DNA of 64,000 nt from Balaenoptera acutorostrata (Eukaryota > Chordata > Mammalia > Artiodactyla > Balaenopteridae). Each line of letters starts with the position of its first letter. Position 1 is the first letter of the stretch. The stretch is taken from the NCBI RefSeq assembly GCF_949987535.1, contig NC_080079.1, forward strand, positions 54,733,000 to 54,796,999, in the 5' to 3' direction. The notes beneath the pieces were generated by a model. It had not been told where the DNA came from, searched no databases, and saw only the letters and a list, made by a program, of their open reading frames with translations. Of this stretch, positions 11,561 through 22,469 are shown piece by piece. Made by a program: the position numbers and the translations under genes.

Positions 11561-12390
11561 GCCTGTGCTAAGTGGTTCACCATAGCATATGTTACGGGTC
11601 AAGTGAGAAGGACCACGCAGACCTTTGTGCTCACGTCTTACAGACAGCCATAATTAGAAGGCCATGACATTTGTATACTGGCATGATGGGCTCTGTGGCT
11701 GGTAAGACTGAAGGCAATCTCTATTTTTAGATATAATCAAGCTGGATCCCACTGAATATTAGCAGTAGCCCCAGGATCACCATGTAGGATCTTGGAGTCT
11801 TGGAGCTGAGATTCAAACCCAGATTTCTTTGTTACACCCTCCAGCTGATGAAGCCACTTCCCAAAGGACATATAATACAAGAGCTTGCTAAAACCATTTT
11901 CTTCAAGTTTGGGATTCATTGTCCATATTAAAAACAAATCAAAGACAGATAGAAACACAGCCTTCCTTGGGTACAAATTTTAAAGTCAAAGCAGCTCTAA
12001 AGCCTGTCAGAAAATTTCCCCATACACACAGAGTCTTTTTGGTCAACATGATTAGCCACATGAGCAGACTTGGATTTTAAGCTCTTTCTCCTATGGTGTT
12101 TCCCAATTTCACACCAAAATGTTGCCTATTAATAGGCGTCTTGGATGTCAATTCATTAACTATAATTCAGATGGAGTGTAGCAGAGAACAACATGCCTGG
12201 GTTTCTCTACCCCATCCAGAAACCCCAGGCCAGATGCTCAGAGCATGCTTGGTGCTACCACCACCTGCCCACTGATGCAAGACAGAGTACCTCAACCCCA
12301 AACGCTGGGAATGAGAAAAAACATGAAAACTCATAACACTATAAAAAATGAAGGCTAGAAGTCTAATGAGAATCTTGGAAAAGCTCACAC
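11561..12390. other. Unique sequence, no recognised gene
   Basis: No repeat or coding signal that I can support. The piece near 11780-11830 has weak MIR-like wording (gattcaaacccag), not enough to call. Confidence 0.45.
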
Positions 12391-12394
12391 TACT

Positions 12395-12615
12395 TGCTAG
12401 TAATTAACATTTAGTAAGTGTGTAGTCTATGCCTACATTGTACTACACATTTCATAGACATTATCTCATTCAATCCTCACAGCAAACCTCTGTGAGGTTT
12501 GCTGTGAGGAATATGTCTTATTCCCCATTCTAAAAATGAGAGACTTGAGTGTTGGTGAGACCTTGCCCAAGGTCAAACAGCTAATAAATGAAATGCTGAG
12601 TTTCAAATTTGGGGG
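12395..12615 (+). mobile_element. MIR SINE with an internal inverted duplication
   Basis: MIR phrases in order: 'cattatctcattcaatcctcacagcaaacctc', 'tattccccattctaaaaatgag', 'gaccttgcccaaggtcaaacagctaataaatg'. Between the second and third conserved blocks an extra 'tttgctgtgagg' creates the hairpin annotated at 12474-12510. Confidence 0.88.
12474..12510. repeat. Perfect 16-bp hairpin within MIR
   Basis: The left arm at 12474-12489 (TCCTCACAGCAAACCT) is perfectly complementary to the right arm at 12495-12510, with a 5-base loop (CTGTG). The left arm corresponds to normal MIR sequence. The right arm does not, so it appears to be a templated copy of the left. Confidence 0.95.
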
Positions 12616-12619
12616 TCCG

Positions 12620-13240
12620 GTTGTGAAACATATGGGCTTTTATGGAGAAAATAAAAACACAGCCTTAGCAAGCAGCATATTAAGTTTGATGTGATTACGC
12701 CGATAGTGCCTGGAAAATGTTAGACTCTGATTTTAGCTTTACCTACTTACAATTCACTGACTCAGAAGTCAAGGGACTACTCATCTGAACACCTGGCCGC
12801 GTGCCCTCTCTACCTTTCAGATATACTCTGTGAGCTGAACAGTGTGGCACACCTTCCCCCACCCATGCCATTTTTCTGCACAGAATGAAAGGTAGTATAT
12901 TTCATACACAACAGGCTCAGAGCAGGTAGAGCTACGTTGAGGCAGTCTATTCCATTATAAAGTCATCTCTGGTAATGTGCTGAGTGAAGAATTTGGATTC
13001 AGAAGTATAAACTAGAAACTAACATTTGTTTGTGTCCTACAGTAGTTCAGAGAATTAGACAACGATCAGGGAAGACATAAATAAGTCTAGTTGTTGTAGG
13101 CCATCAGAAAAATACCTGGTAAATTTAAGGCTTAAGATCTAAGCTGAGAAGGTAATTTGTTTATACACAAGTAGGCAGAGGGTAGAACCAATATCTACCT
13201 AATCATCTGCCAGGTAAGGAGATCCTACCTCATTTAAGCA
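12620..13240. other. Unique sequence
   Basis: No gene or nameable repeat is seen between the MIR and the GA microsatellite. Confidence 0.45.
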
Positions 13241-13241
13241 T

Positions 13242-13260
13242 GAGAGAGAGAGAGAGAGAG
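13242..13260. repeat. (GA)n microsatellite
   Basis: About nine GA units, followed by a G-rich purine stretch to about 13282. Confidence 0.9.
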
Positions 13261-13264
13261 ATAG

Positions 13265-14030
13265 GGCAGGGGGGAGGGGGAAGAAATTCTGAAGAGTAAG
13301 GTAAAGAGAAAAGTAATGAGAAAACTCAGAAGAAAAACATAATTATAAAAGTGAGCTACTAAAAGATCAGAAGAAAATGTGAGGAAACTACATAGAATCT
13401 TTAATAAGGAACAAAACTACATACTTATAAAGAAATAGGAGAAGTACGTAAGAGAGAAGTTGTTGAAATTTAAAACCAAGTGGGTAAATGATAAGTAAGG
13501 TAAATGAGTTAAGGAAATATATTAAGCAAACTACAAATCGTACAATCCAAATTCACACTGGAAGCAGAAAAAAGTAGAATGAAATCTACGGAAATGTAAA
13601 TCTGCTATTATTAGAGATAAAAGCTTGAGATATACTTTCAGAATTCAGATGGAAAGTGAAAAACAAAGGAGATACAATTATAAAAGAGATGTCAATATGT
13701 AAAGAAGAGTGAGTATGGAACCCTGAAATACAGAAAATTGTTGTTCCTGAGCACAAGAACAGATTTAAAGAAATTGGCAAAATAATTAAGATATCTTAAA
13801 AGAAAACCACTTATAAGGATTATTTTTGCAAACTGAAAAGCATTCTTAACATTTCAAACAAATGCACACAAATAACAATGCAAACCTAAGTACCTCTAGC
13901 TGATATCTTAGAATTATCAGAATAAAAGAACTCTATAGGTATGAATGAAGATACAAATATTAAGCTGACATAAAATTTTACACACATGAATAAAATAGAA
14001 AGACATTTGCAGATGCACAGTATTTAAGAT
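13265..14030. other. AT-rich sequence, possibly old L1-derived
   Basis: A-rich plus strand with short frames only. The composition and wording resemble decayed L1 sequence, and a recognisable L1M 5' region follows from about 14030. I cannot assign a family here. Confidence 0.3.
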
Positions 14031-15281
14031 GGTAAGCTGAACATAGCATTGAACTCTGCTTCATAATGAAACTTCTAAAAATTATCTCCAGTAAAGGAAT
14101 TTCAAGAAGACATGAATTCACATAAGCAGAAGGAATGGGAAGCAACAAAACCAAAAAAATTTTGGATGCTGGAAATCTGAGGGAGTAATGTAACTGGCTC
14201 AGCCAGCCAGAGAAACATGAATAGTTAATCTAGAAGCTAGAAAAACTGATAAGAAACTCAATTTACATTCAAAACCTCCCCAGATCTGGAGGAATGACAG
14301 AAATGAAACCTCTGGAACTGAGATATAAAAAGCAAATTAAAAAATGGAGGACTTGTTGAAAATCTGGTTAAGAAACACATAGATCCCTCTCTCACTTTAG
14401 GCTTCTCCACAGAGCTGGGTTACTCACCTTCCACAACTATGGAAGCAGATTTGAGTTTGGGTCCCCAGAAGGTACAACAGAGTCTCAGGACCACATCGCT
14501 CACAGTTGAGGATTGGACAAGTCAACTATGATCATTATTCTGAGTAATCTGACTGCGTGAGGTTGATACAGCATTGTGAAAACAAAATGCTAAACACAAG
14601 AGAATTAAATGAAGGTTTACTTTCACCATGCTTCCCTCACCTTTATCTCCATATTTTCATCATTGAGTATATTCCACCTGTATAGTACAGTGGAAGGTTT
14701 ATTTTTTTCCCCCCCCTGGGGAATCTGACTACCCCCAAAGGACATGGAAGATTTCCTAGTGAGATCTTCCAGGATAGTGACCAAAGTAGACAATTCTCAT
14801 CCACCCATAAAGAGCCTCCAAATAGGTTTTGTGCACACTGTATCGATATGAGCAGATGTGCAAATATTGACATACATTTAAGAAACCCATTTTATATGAA
14901 AACAGAGTCTAATACAGAAAGAAAACAATTGGAGGAAACTTAAGCTGTGCAAGGAGAACTTTTTAAATAACTAATGTATGGCTGTTAGCATAACTGACTC
15001 CATCCTGGGCCCATTCAGTTCCTCCTGTCCTTCCACTGACCCTACCCAGGGCTGTACCGCATAGTAAGTCTCTTCTCTGTCATCAAGGGCTTTGTACTAC
15101 TAGACATTGTTGAATGATCATTAGGTCTGGGTGGCCTCTATGCCCAGGGAGTCTCCAAACAATAATGAAGACCTTCCCTGACATATTCCCAACACCCAAG
15201 AAAGTAGCTACTCATTGATAAATCTTGACTTAGGAATGCACTTCCTGTTTCCAAGCACATACCCCCCTACCCTAGGTTAAC

Positions 15282-15288
15282 TATAAAA
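15282..15288 (+). promoter_or_regulatory. TATA box of the solitary LTR
   Basis: TATAAAA is placed about 100 bp upstream of the LTR polyadenylation signal, as in a retroviral U3. Whether it is still active is unknown. Confidence 0.5.
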
Positions 15289-15382
15289 TTGTCCCAGTGG
15301 CCCCTCAGCAGTGCTGAGTACAGCTGTGAATGCTTCCAGATCACCATCCACCCAATCCTACCCTGTGAGTAAGTTACCCTAT

Positions 15383-15388
15383 AATAAA
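15383..15388 (+). terminator. Polyadenylation signal of the solitary LTR
   Basis: AATAAA in the R region of the LTR (context ccctataataaactg). Confidence 0.5.
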
Positions 15389-15835
15389 CTGATCCATGGA
15401 TTATATGGAGCTGCCTGCCTCATTGTTTGGTCTCAAGATACCTTCTTAGTTCGGTGGGCACTTTTCAATCCCACAACTAAGAGTAATATCCTCTGAAGAA
15501 AGTTTAAACAAGGTTAAACCTCTAAGAACTTACTCTAGAAACAAACACATGTGGCTGAGTCCACACATGTTGGGAGACAACTGCATAATTAGGAGTTCTC
15601 TGAATTAACCTCAGTGAAAATACAAAGCAGAACGGGAAATAAAAATGGACTAATTTGAAGCTCACATATATTTTATTAAAATTTGACAGTAAACACAGCA
15701 ATTATTAAATTCTGTACAAGGTGGACCATTCCCCTTTGCCGTTCTCTTTGGATGCCACTGCCACTAAGTCATATTCAGGGTTAAATTAATAGTCATTTGT
15801 TTATTCTTAAGAGAGTCATGTTTCAGGAGTGGAAG

Positions 15836-15889
15836 TAATTAGCCCTAGACTGAACACTTCAAGAATAATTAGCCCTAGACTGAACACTT
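15836..15889. repeat. 30-bp tandem duplication
   Basis: A 24-bp unit (TAATTAGCCCTAGACTGAAC plus ACTT) occurs at 15836-15859 and again at 15866-15889, separated by caagaa. It lies within the L1M element, where a single copy is expected. Confidence 0.95.
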
Positions 15890-16263
15890 GTTTTGCTGCA
15901 GTCCAGCCTAACAAGTCATAAAAACAAGAATTAAAAAGATCAAATACTTTCCAAATCAATGAACTGCATCCCAGAATGAAGCTAAAAATTATGTACAGGA
16001 ATGAAAAAATATCCAGCATCTACGAAGCAAAGTTCACAGTATCTGCTATCCAATAAAAAATTACCAGGAATGTAAAAAAAGCCGGGAAATATGACACATG
16101 ATGAAGAGAAAAATCAGTTAATTGAATTAGAGACATATTTGAAAAAATAATGGCTGAAAATTTCCCTAATTTGATAAAACTATAAACTCACAGATCCAAG
16201 AAGCTCAAGGAATCCCAGTACAAAAATGGGATTAGAATTATAAGAATAAAAGAATAAAAGAAC

Positions 16264-16355
16264 TAAACTATACTATACTATACTATAGTAAGGACTAAGG
16301 AATACTATACTATACTAAGGAATAGAATAGTATAGTATTCCAAATATACTAAGGA
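16264..16355. repeat. (TATAC)n array with an inverted repeat
   Basis: Pentanucleotide TATAC units occur in direct orientation at 16267-16285 and 16302-16316, then inverted at 16327-16339. The arms 16299-16313 (GGAATACTATACTAT) and 16327-16341 are perfectly complementary over 15 bp with a 13-base spacer. Confidence 0.85.
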
Positions 16356-17140
16356 ATAGCATAATCAAATTTCTTAAAATCAACCATGAAGAAAAAACCC
16401 TAAAAGCAGCAAGAAAGAAAAGATACATTACATACACAGGAACGAAGGTAAGAATGACAGCAAATTTCTCATCAAAAACAATGCTGGCAAGAAATCAGTC
16501 AAGTAACATCTTTAAAGTACTGGGTGAGGGGTAGGGTATGGAGCTTCTTAGCAAAAATATCTTTCAACAATGAAGGTGAAATAAGACTGTTTCAGACATA
16601 AAAAATCATCACCACTAGACCCACACAACTAGAAATATTCAAGCAAGTCCTTCAGGCAGAAGGAAACTAATATAGATAAAATTATGGATCTAAACAGATC
16701 AATGAAGATCAGAAACAGTAACTCATGGGTAAATACGTAAGTTTTTTCTTAATATTTAATTTTTTTAAAAGACACTTGATTGTTTAAACAAAAATAATAA
16801 TGCAGTGTGTAGCTTACAATATACATAAAATTAAAATGTATGTAAACAATAGCACAAAAGCCAGGAGAGAAGAAATGGAAGAGAGCAGTGTAAGATTCTT
16901 ATACTACACATGAAGTGATGTAATATCACTTGAAGGTAGATGGTGATAATTAAAGATATATGCCATAAAACCTAAAGCAGTAGCTAAAATAACAAAGCAC
17001 ACATTTATACCTAATAAGCCAGCAAAGGAGATAATATGGAATCATAAAAATATTCAGTTAATTCAAAAGAAGGCAGAAAAAGAGAACAAAGGACAGATGG
17101 GACAAATAGAAAACGAATAGCAAGAGAACAAATGGCAAGC

Positions 17141-17470
17141 TGACTTATAATTTTAAAATGTTGACTAGATGTACTTAGGTTTGATAGTTATTTATTTGCA
17201 TTTGTTTGGAATGTTGAAACCTCTTTCAATTTGCAAAAAGAAGTCTTGCTTTTTCAAGGGTTATTTTCCTTTAGCATATCTCAAGATAGGCTAATTTAGC
17301 AACATGAAATATTAATCTCTTCTGCACACTCCACCCACACCCACCCTCAAAAAAAGAAGAAACACATAAATGCAATTAAGAGGTAAGTAACAAACCAGAA
17401 AGGAAAAATATTTAATATATTTATGATAAAGAAACATTTCAATATCCTTTAAATATCAAGTTTTACAATA
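17141..17470. other. AT-rich unique sequence
   Basis: No gene or identifiable repeat. Confidence 0.45.
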
Positions 17471-17474
17471 TGAA

Positions 17475-17640
17475 AAACAAAAGTGATCCCAGTAGAAAAG
17501 TAGGCAGCAAATATGAGTGAATATTTACAAAAGGACAACAAATATCTGAAGAAAGGATGAAAAATATCAACTGTTCCCTAATTTTGCAAATGCAAATTAA
17601 AATAAGCTATTCTGCCCACAAATCAACATTATTATAAATT
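17475..17640 (+). mobile_element. Ancient L1 fragment (ORF2 C-terminal part)
   Basis: 'cagtagaaaagtaggcagcaaatatgagtgaatatttac' followed by 'aatgcaaattaaaataagc' follows the order of the L1 ORF2 3' region. It is short and diverged, so the boundaries are uncertain. Confidence 0.5.
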
Positions 17641-18139
17641 GCACTATTCTGTTCTGCCAAAGCAAAGGGGAAAAGTCACCTTCATATAATTCTAGAGAGA
17701 CTGTAATCAGTCTGCAAATAAATAATTACTGAGCATCTATTAGTTCTAGGTGTCAGACATGAAGTGCAAATTGTATTTTTTAATCAAAGTTCTTAAAATC
17801 ATTCAGGCCTTTTCTTCCAGTACGTCTACTGACCGAGATAAAATTGCAGGTTTAGCTTTTGCTAAGGAGAGTCAGGGAGTTAGAGTAGTAGCCACTGCCC
17901 CCCTTCTACTAAGATCCAGCTCAGTTGCATATATGGTTTGAAAATCAGTATTATATGCAAATAATAAATGAAAAAAATGTATATACACAGTACATACACA
18001 TACATATCATTTTTTAAATAAACAAGTTGTATCGAGTATAAAGAGGTATTAAAATGTGTTTTTTGGAAAAAATACATTAAATCAAATATGAAAAAGATTG
18101 GAAGAGTAAATACAATAATGACACCTAGAGCTTCTACCT
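17641..18139. other. Unique AT-rich sequence
   Basis: Contains 'taattactgagcatctatt' near 17722, weakly like an L2/MIR end, and a 'tacatacacatacata' stretch near 17990. Nothing firmer. Confidence 0.4.
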
Positions 18140-18483
18140 CTACTTGTATCTCTACTTCTAATACTATTGGTTTATGTCTTGAATCCCAACTTTCCCTTGA
18201 ACCCCAGACTACTATAACCAAGTTCAAGTTAAAATGCCCAAAAATAGAACTCTTCATTTCCCCTTCTTTGGCCCCCTTCCCCAGATTGGCTCCTCCCCTA
18301 GTTTTCCATTATGAGTAGGGGAAAATGTTGTTTTTCTGGACTCTTTTTATTTTTCTCTCTCTCTACTGGTTTTCAGCCAGGTACTGCCATCTCTGCCTCC
18401 AGATCATATCGTTAACCTGACCTTTCATCTTCCCCACCTCTACTTGTACTCTTGCTCTCTAAAATCCATTCCACATACAGCAG

Positions 18484-18696
18484 CCAGAGTTATTCTTTTT
18501 TTAATATTTATTTATTTGGCTGTGATGGGTCTTACTTGCGGCACATGGGATCTTCTAGTTGCAGCATGCGAACTCTTAGCTGAGGCACACATGTGGGATC
18601 TAGTTCCCCGACCAGGGATTGAACCCAGGCCCCCTGCATTGGGACTGTGGATTCTTAGCCACTGGACCACCAGGGAAGTCCCCAGAGTTATTCTTT
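18484..18696 (-). mobile_element. CHR-type SINE, reverse, with 15-bp target-site duplication
   Basis: The SINE body is at 18499-18681, read on the minus strand from 'ggacttccctggtggtccag' to a tail of 'aaataaataaat'. Target-site duplication CCAGAGTTATTCTTT lies at 18484-18498 and 18682-18696, both copies identical. The body is short (183 bp), lacking most of the repeated 3' modules of the longer copies; this resembles Bov-tA/short CHR subfamilies. It was transcribed from an internal Pol III promoter and mobilised by L1 machinery. Confidence 0.92.
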
Positions 18697-18699
18697 AAA

Positions 18700-18886
18700 A
18701 CTATAGATCCAACCACCTAGAGGGGTGGGATAGGGAGGGTAGGAGGGAGACTCAAGAGGGGGGAGATATGGGGATATATGTATATGTATAGCTGATTCAC
18801 TTTGTTATAAAGCAGAAACTAACACACCATTGTAAAGCAATTATACTCCAATAAAGATGTTAAAAAAAACACTATAGATCCAATCA
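18700..18886 (+). mobile_element. L1 3' UTR tail, 5'-truncated, with target-site duplication
   Basis: The body at 18716-18870 matches the terminal 155 bp of cetartiodactyl L1: 'agctgattcactttgttataaagcag', 'acaccattgtaaagcaattatactccaataaagatgtta' and a short A tail. Target-site duplication ACTATAGATCCAAcCA / ACTATAGATCCAAtCA lies at 18700-18715 and 18871-18886 with one mismatch. The same 3' UTR occurs in reverse at 30839. Confidence 0.92.
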
Positions 18887-18969
18887 TATAAGTCTCTTGC
18901 TTGAAACTAACCTATTACTTCCCATCACACTTAAAACCCATACTCCTTACCGTGGCATCAAGGAGCCTC

Positions 18970-18998
18970 CATTCTCTGGTCTTAGAGACCAGAGAATG
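18970..18998. repeat. Perfect 13-bp hairpin within L2
   Basis: Arm 18970-18982 (CATTCTCTGGTCT) and arm 18986-18998 are perfect reverse complements with a 3-base loop (TAG). The first arm sits where L2 normally reads 'ctccatgatctggcc'; the second arm has no counterpart in L2. Confidence 0.95.
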
Positions 18999-19264
18999 AA
19001 TTTAGATCTACCACTGCTCATCTTGCCCGTTAACCTGAAGGCTCTAGCCTCAATCAGGCCAAAAGTGTCCCCAAGCAAGGGTGTTGCTTTTGCTCTTCCT
19101 AGAATGTTCCTTCTCAATGTTCAGTCCTCTGCTCTGAGAGGTCTTCTCTGACTACTTCTAAATGAGCACTCCCTTCCCTGCCTCCGCCTAACCCTACCCA
19201 CTGGTATGTCAGGGACTTTCCACCATTTATGGCCCTAGCTGAATTCATATTTCTCATTTGCCTA

Positions 19265-21220
19265 CTGATGTACTGAGTGGCAATGATAGCTAATCAAAAA
19301 TCTAAGCCCTTAACAACTATATTGCTTAAACATAAATAATACTATACTTATATTCAGATATGTTTTTTCTTCTTTGTGCTTGTCCACAATATCCAAATTT
19401 TATATGATTGATAAACATTTGTTTAAAAGCCAGAATAAAAAGTTCATATGCACAAAACTTAAAATAACAACAGCAAAGCTTAAGATGCACAAGAAGGGAG
19501 GCATTTTCCTTGAGAATTAGATTAAGTGATTTCTTCAGTTGTGGGCAATTTTTAAGATAATCTTTGTTTGAGTGGAAGGTCAAATGAGAAATATATTATA
19601 CAAGAAGAGAGAATTGTATAAGATAAGAAAATCATGTGAAAGAGCTGTTGGTAAACCTGGAAGAAACTGTATAGGTTAATCAGACCTCCTGAAAAGAGAC
19701 AGGGAAAAACAGGGAGAGAAAAGTGGCCGCTTTTGCTGGCATGAGACATTTGCATACTTTAAGCCACAAGGGAGAGGAAAGGAGAGCACCATAGGAATTT
19801 AACTGAAGATCAATAGTCTTTGGCCCAAACTCCATTCTCTGTTGCCCTGCCAACTGGTTCCCTTTGGGGTAAGAGCGTTTCAATAAAGTAACCAGTAATT
19901 AGAAGTGGGGCTTCACATGGTTTAGCTGACTTTGTTTTAGGTAAGGGACCATGGAGAGGTTTGGAGAGCTTTATCATACGAATTAAGTAATAAAGGGAAG
20001 ACATTAGCTTATGTATAAAAGGGTTAAGTTGAGTTCATATGCTGGAAAGAGCTCCTGGCTTTCCAATATTCTGAAAAGGAATAAATCCCACGGTTACATG
20101 TCCCACAAGGTTTTGGTTTTACTTACTGGCTTCTCTGCCAGTAACAAGAATCATAGACTGAGAACAAGTGGATGTTCACTCACTTGATACCTCAGTGCAT
20201 TTGCCTGGGTTCAGTGAGAAAGGGCAGCTAGCAACTTGTTGCCTTCTCTTTGCCCTTACCTTAAGGAGGGTTTCCTCTGTCCAAAAAGAGATGAGGAGTA
20301 GAACAAGGAGATGACAAGGTGACCGGCTTTTGCAATGAGAACCGTATCCTTGGCATATAAAATGATCAACAAAATGATAGCACCTCTTCAGACCGAGCAG
20401 GGCACTTGGTATTAATGCAGCCTGCCCTGTAATGCCCCCCTCTCCAGGAACCCCCCCAAAAGATGAAAACTTGATGAACGTTGTTGAGTCACTTGACACT
20501 TTTCTATGTATAACTTTAAGCTCACAAGTATGCAGGTACAATGGCTATCCACCTCTTCTTTAGCTATAATGTTTGAGCTCCTGAACCTGTCCTGGAAATC
20601 AATCTTTACTTGAACTAAACTCAAATTCAACAGATAATTGCATAAGTCTTGGAGAATAAGAATTGATCTTTGAAAAAAACGGGTCTATTTTCTTTTGCTT
20701 TAAGAACAAATCCATTCTGGTTAAATAAGGCTTTGTTTTCCATTCCATTAAGGAAGTTTTCCCTCTCTATATAAGCTTCGTGCAGCTCATAGGAGAGTTT
20801 GGGAATCACTGGTAGGGGGGATGATCAAGAGTGATGGGCCACTTTGTCATATCAAGCCATTAAATATATTTATGTAAGAATCAATACATTGCAGTATATG
20901 AATCTAAGAAGAATGTAAAGAACCAGCTTCCCCATGGCTGACCGGCCCATGAGCAACCTTAATTACCTTACTTAAATTCAAAGTAAGCCAGGATTTCCAT
21001 CCATCAAATAGAACTAATTGCAATTGATACCTTTCTTTCCTAGAGGGATGCTGTGATCATTATTCAGACAGTGTGGGTCAAGAAGCCTAGGATTTAGTGA
21101 CAACAGGCCTATTATTGAAAAGCAGTGAGTGAAGATGGTTGAAAGGAGAACAGGCTTTTAATGAAACAGACCAGAGTCTGACATCGAGTAACTCCATTTA
21201 CTACCAGTGAATACATGAAA
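19265..21220. other. Unclassified sequence, no supported gene
   Basis: About 2 kb with no repeat I can name. Several overlapping minus-strand frames (19680-20004, 20176-20630) reach 121 codons, more than elsewhere in unique sequence, but none has a recognisable domain and all start and stop without context. A decayed LTR or retroviral fragment is possible. Confidence 0.4.
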
Positions 21221-21224
21221 TGCA

Positions 21225-21370
21225 CTTAAAGTCCCCTTGCCTTAGCTTCCTTATCAGTAAAATTGAGAAAAAAATTACCCACCTTGGGCAAATCCATGTG
21301 AAGACTGTAGCCAGTATATGCAAAGAGCTGGCCACTAAAGATACAAAATAAAATGATGTGATCATTTTAT
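21225..21370 (-). mobile_element. MIR SINE, reverse, diverged
   Basis: 'ccttgccttagcttccttatcagtaaaattgag' and 'agatacaaaataaaatgatgtg' fit a reverse MIR (tctgtaaaatggg ... taaatgagat). Confidence 0.6.
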
Positions 21371-21559
21371 GTATTTTATGGATCACTTACCCTATAGCAA
21401 GCGCTTCTTTATATGTGCCCCCTTAGAGCTGGGACCCATTGCTCGTGTTTTCATATCATCCACACAGATTCTGAGAGTAGTGCATTCCATATAACAGACA
21501 ACGAATTCACAGTTGTGAAATGAGTGACTGATGACTGAGGTCCCATAGCTTCACGTACC

Positions 21560-21720
21560 ATTTCTATGCTGGTGACTCTCATATCTTCCAGCTTGAACTC
21601 CTTCCTGGAGTTCCAAATTCGCATACTAATGGCCTGATCCCCACCCGAATTCCTGATATCTTTTAGGATGTTCCAAACAGAGCTCATAATTTCTTAATTT
21701 TTCCCTATACTCTGTCCCTT
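21560..21720 (+). mobile_element. L2 LINE fragment, forward
   Basis: 'atgctggtgactctcatatcttccagcttgaactccttcctggagttccaaattcgcatac' follows L2 ORF2 wording (gatgactcccaaat...ctgaactccagac). Confidence 0.6.
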
Positions 21721-22465
21721 TCCAGTTTTTGTCTTTTAGCAAATAACATAATTCATCCTGAGCTCAAGACAGAATGGTTTTACCAACGTCTAAAACTCAC
21801 TGACAGTGTATTATAGTGTATATTTCCCCACACCCTTCAAAACTCCAGATATTGTACATATTTTTAAATTTTGCCAGATTTATATTTGTTCTAGTTTATA
21901 CTTCCGTGATTTAGAGGGAGTTTCATCTCCTTGCTGATCATTTATAAGTCCATTCAAATACCAGTGTCTAGATCAGATGCTGAAATTGTTTCTATACCAA
22001 CACCTGCGCTGACCAAGGGCTGAGTGAATTTTAGTCTTTATCCTTGAAACATTCTTTTCAGTAGTCCACGCTTTAGAAAAACCCTGCATTTAGAGCCAAA
22101 TACTTGGTTGTTCCCTGAGTTATTTAAATTGCTAACGGTGTTTTTCTCACTTATGGTCCCATTTCTTGTTGCTTTGGTGAAGGACACAGGACATAGAATT
22201 ACACTGGGTCCTTCACCAAATTTCTGTAATTTCCTTTTTTGCCCCCAAATTGAGTTCACCTCCTCTCCCAAGCCATCAGCATACTGGGGAGTCAAAGCAT
22301 TGCTAAGAGACAGCAGAGTAAGTACATTATCTTCTTTCAGATAATCACTCAGCATAAGATACTTATATGATTCTACGGTATTTAGGCGGTGAAATGTGAT
22401 TTGCTTTTTTTATTAATTTTTTGAGAAGGCTAATTAAATTCATGCTTGTCAACCTAGGTAGAAAT
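21721..22465. other. Unique sequence
   Basis: No gene or recognised repeat. Overlapping opposite-strand frames at 22038-22355 lack any domain signal. Confidence 0.4.
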
Positions 22466-22469
22466 AGAG

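Larger units (their letters stand above)
14975..15475 (+). mobile_element. Solitary retroviral LTR with 5-bp target-site duplication
   Basis: The element begins TGTATGG and ends CCCACA, so it carries the terminal TG...CA of retroviral LTRs. It is flanked on both sides by ACTAA (14970-14974 and 15476-15480). Inside, TATAAAA lies at 15282-15288 and AATAAA at 15383-15388, spaced as U3/R signals should be, followed by about 87 bp of U5-like sequence. The length of 501 bp is normal for an LTR. No internal viral sequence is present, so this is the product of LTR-LTR recombination of an old endogenous retrovirus. I cannot name the family; a 5-bp duplication fits ERVL-type integration better than gammaretroviral (4 bp). 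Confidence 0.75.
14030..17140 (+). mobile_element. Ancient L1M/HAL1-like element (5' UTR, ORF1, inter-ORF), split by an LTR
   Basis: From about 14030 the order fits the 5' region of ancient L1M or HAL1 elements ('ggatgctggaaatctgagggag', 'cccagatctggaggaatgacag', 'aaggacatggaagat'). From about 15920 it is clearly L1M ORF1: 'gctatccaataaaaaattaccagg', 'ttccctaatttgataaaactataaact', 'aagtccttcaggcagaaggaaa'. The inter-ORF spacer ends near 17140 and ORF2 does not follow. A solitary LTR interrupts it at 14975-15475. It is strongly decayed with no open ORF1. Confidence 0.65.
18140..19260 (+). mobile_element. L2 LINE, forward, hosting two younger insertions
   Basis: L2 ORF2 wording is recognisable: 'ttgaatcccaactttcccttgaaccccagac', 'aaatgcccaaaaatagaactcttcatttcccc', 'cctccagatcatatcgttaac', then 'gtgttgcttttgctcttcctagaatgttcc' and 'ctctgagaggtcttctctgac' near the 3' end. 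A reverse CHR SINE (18499-18681) and an L1 tail (18716-18870) are inserted in it, each with a target-site duplication. The L2 is ancient and untranslatable. Confidence 0.75.

Noticed and set aside
15836..15889. Spaced direct repeats suggestive of a CRISPR-like array
   Set aside because: Only two units with a 6-bp spacer inside an L1M element in mammalian DNA. It is a simple tandem duplication.
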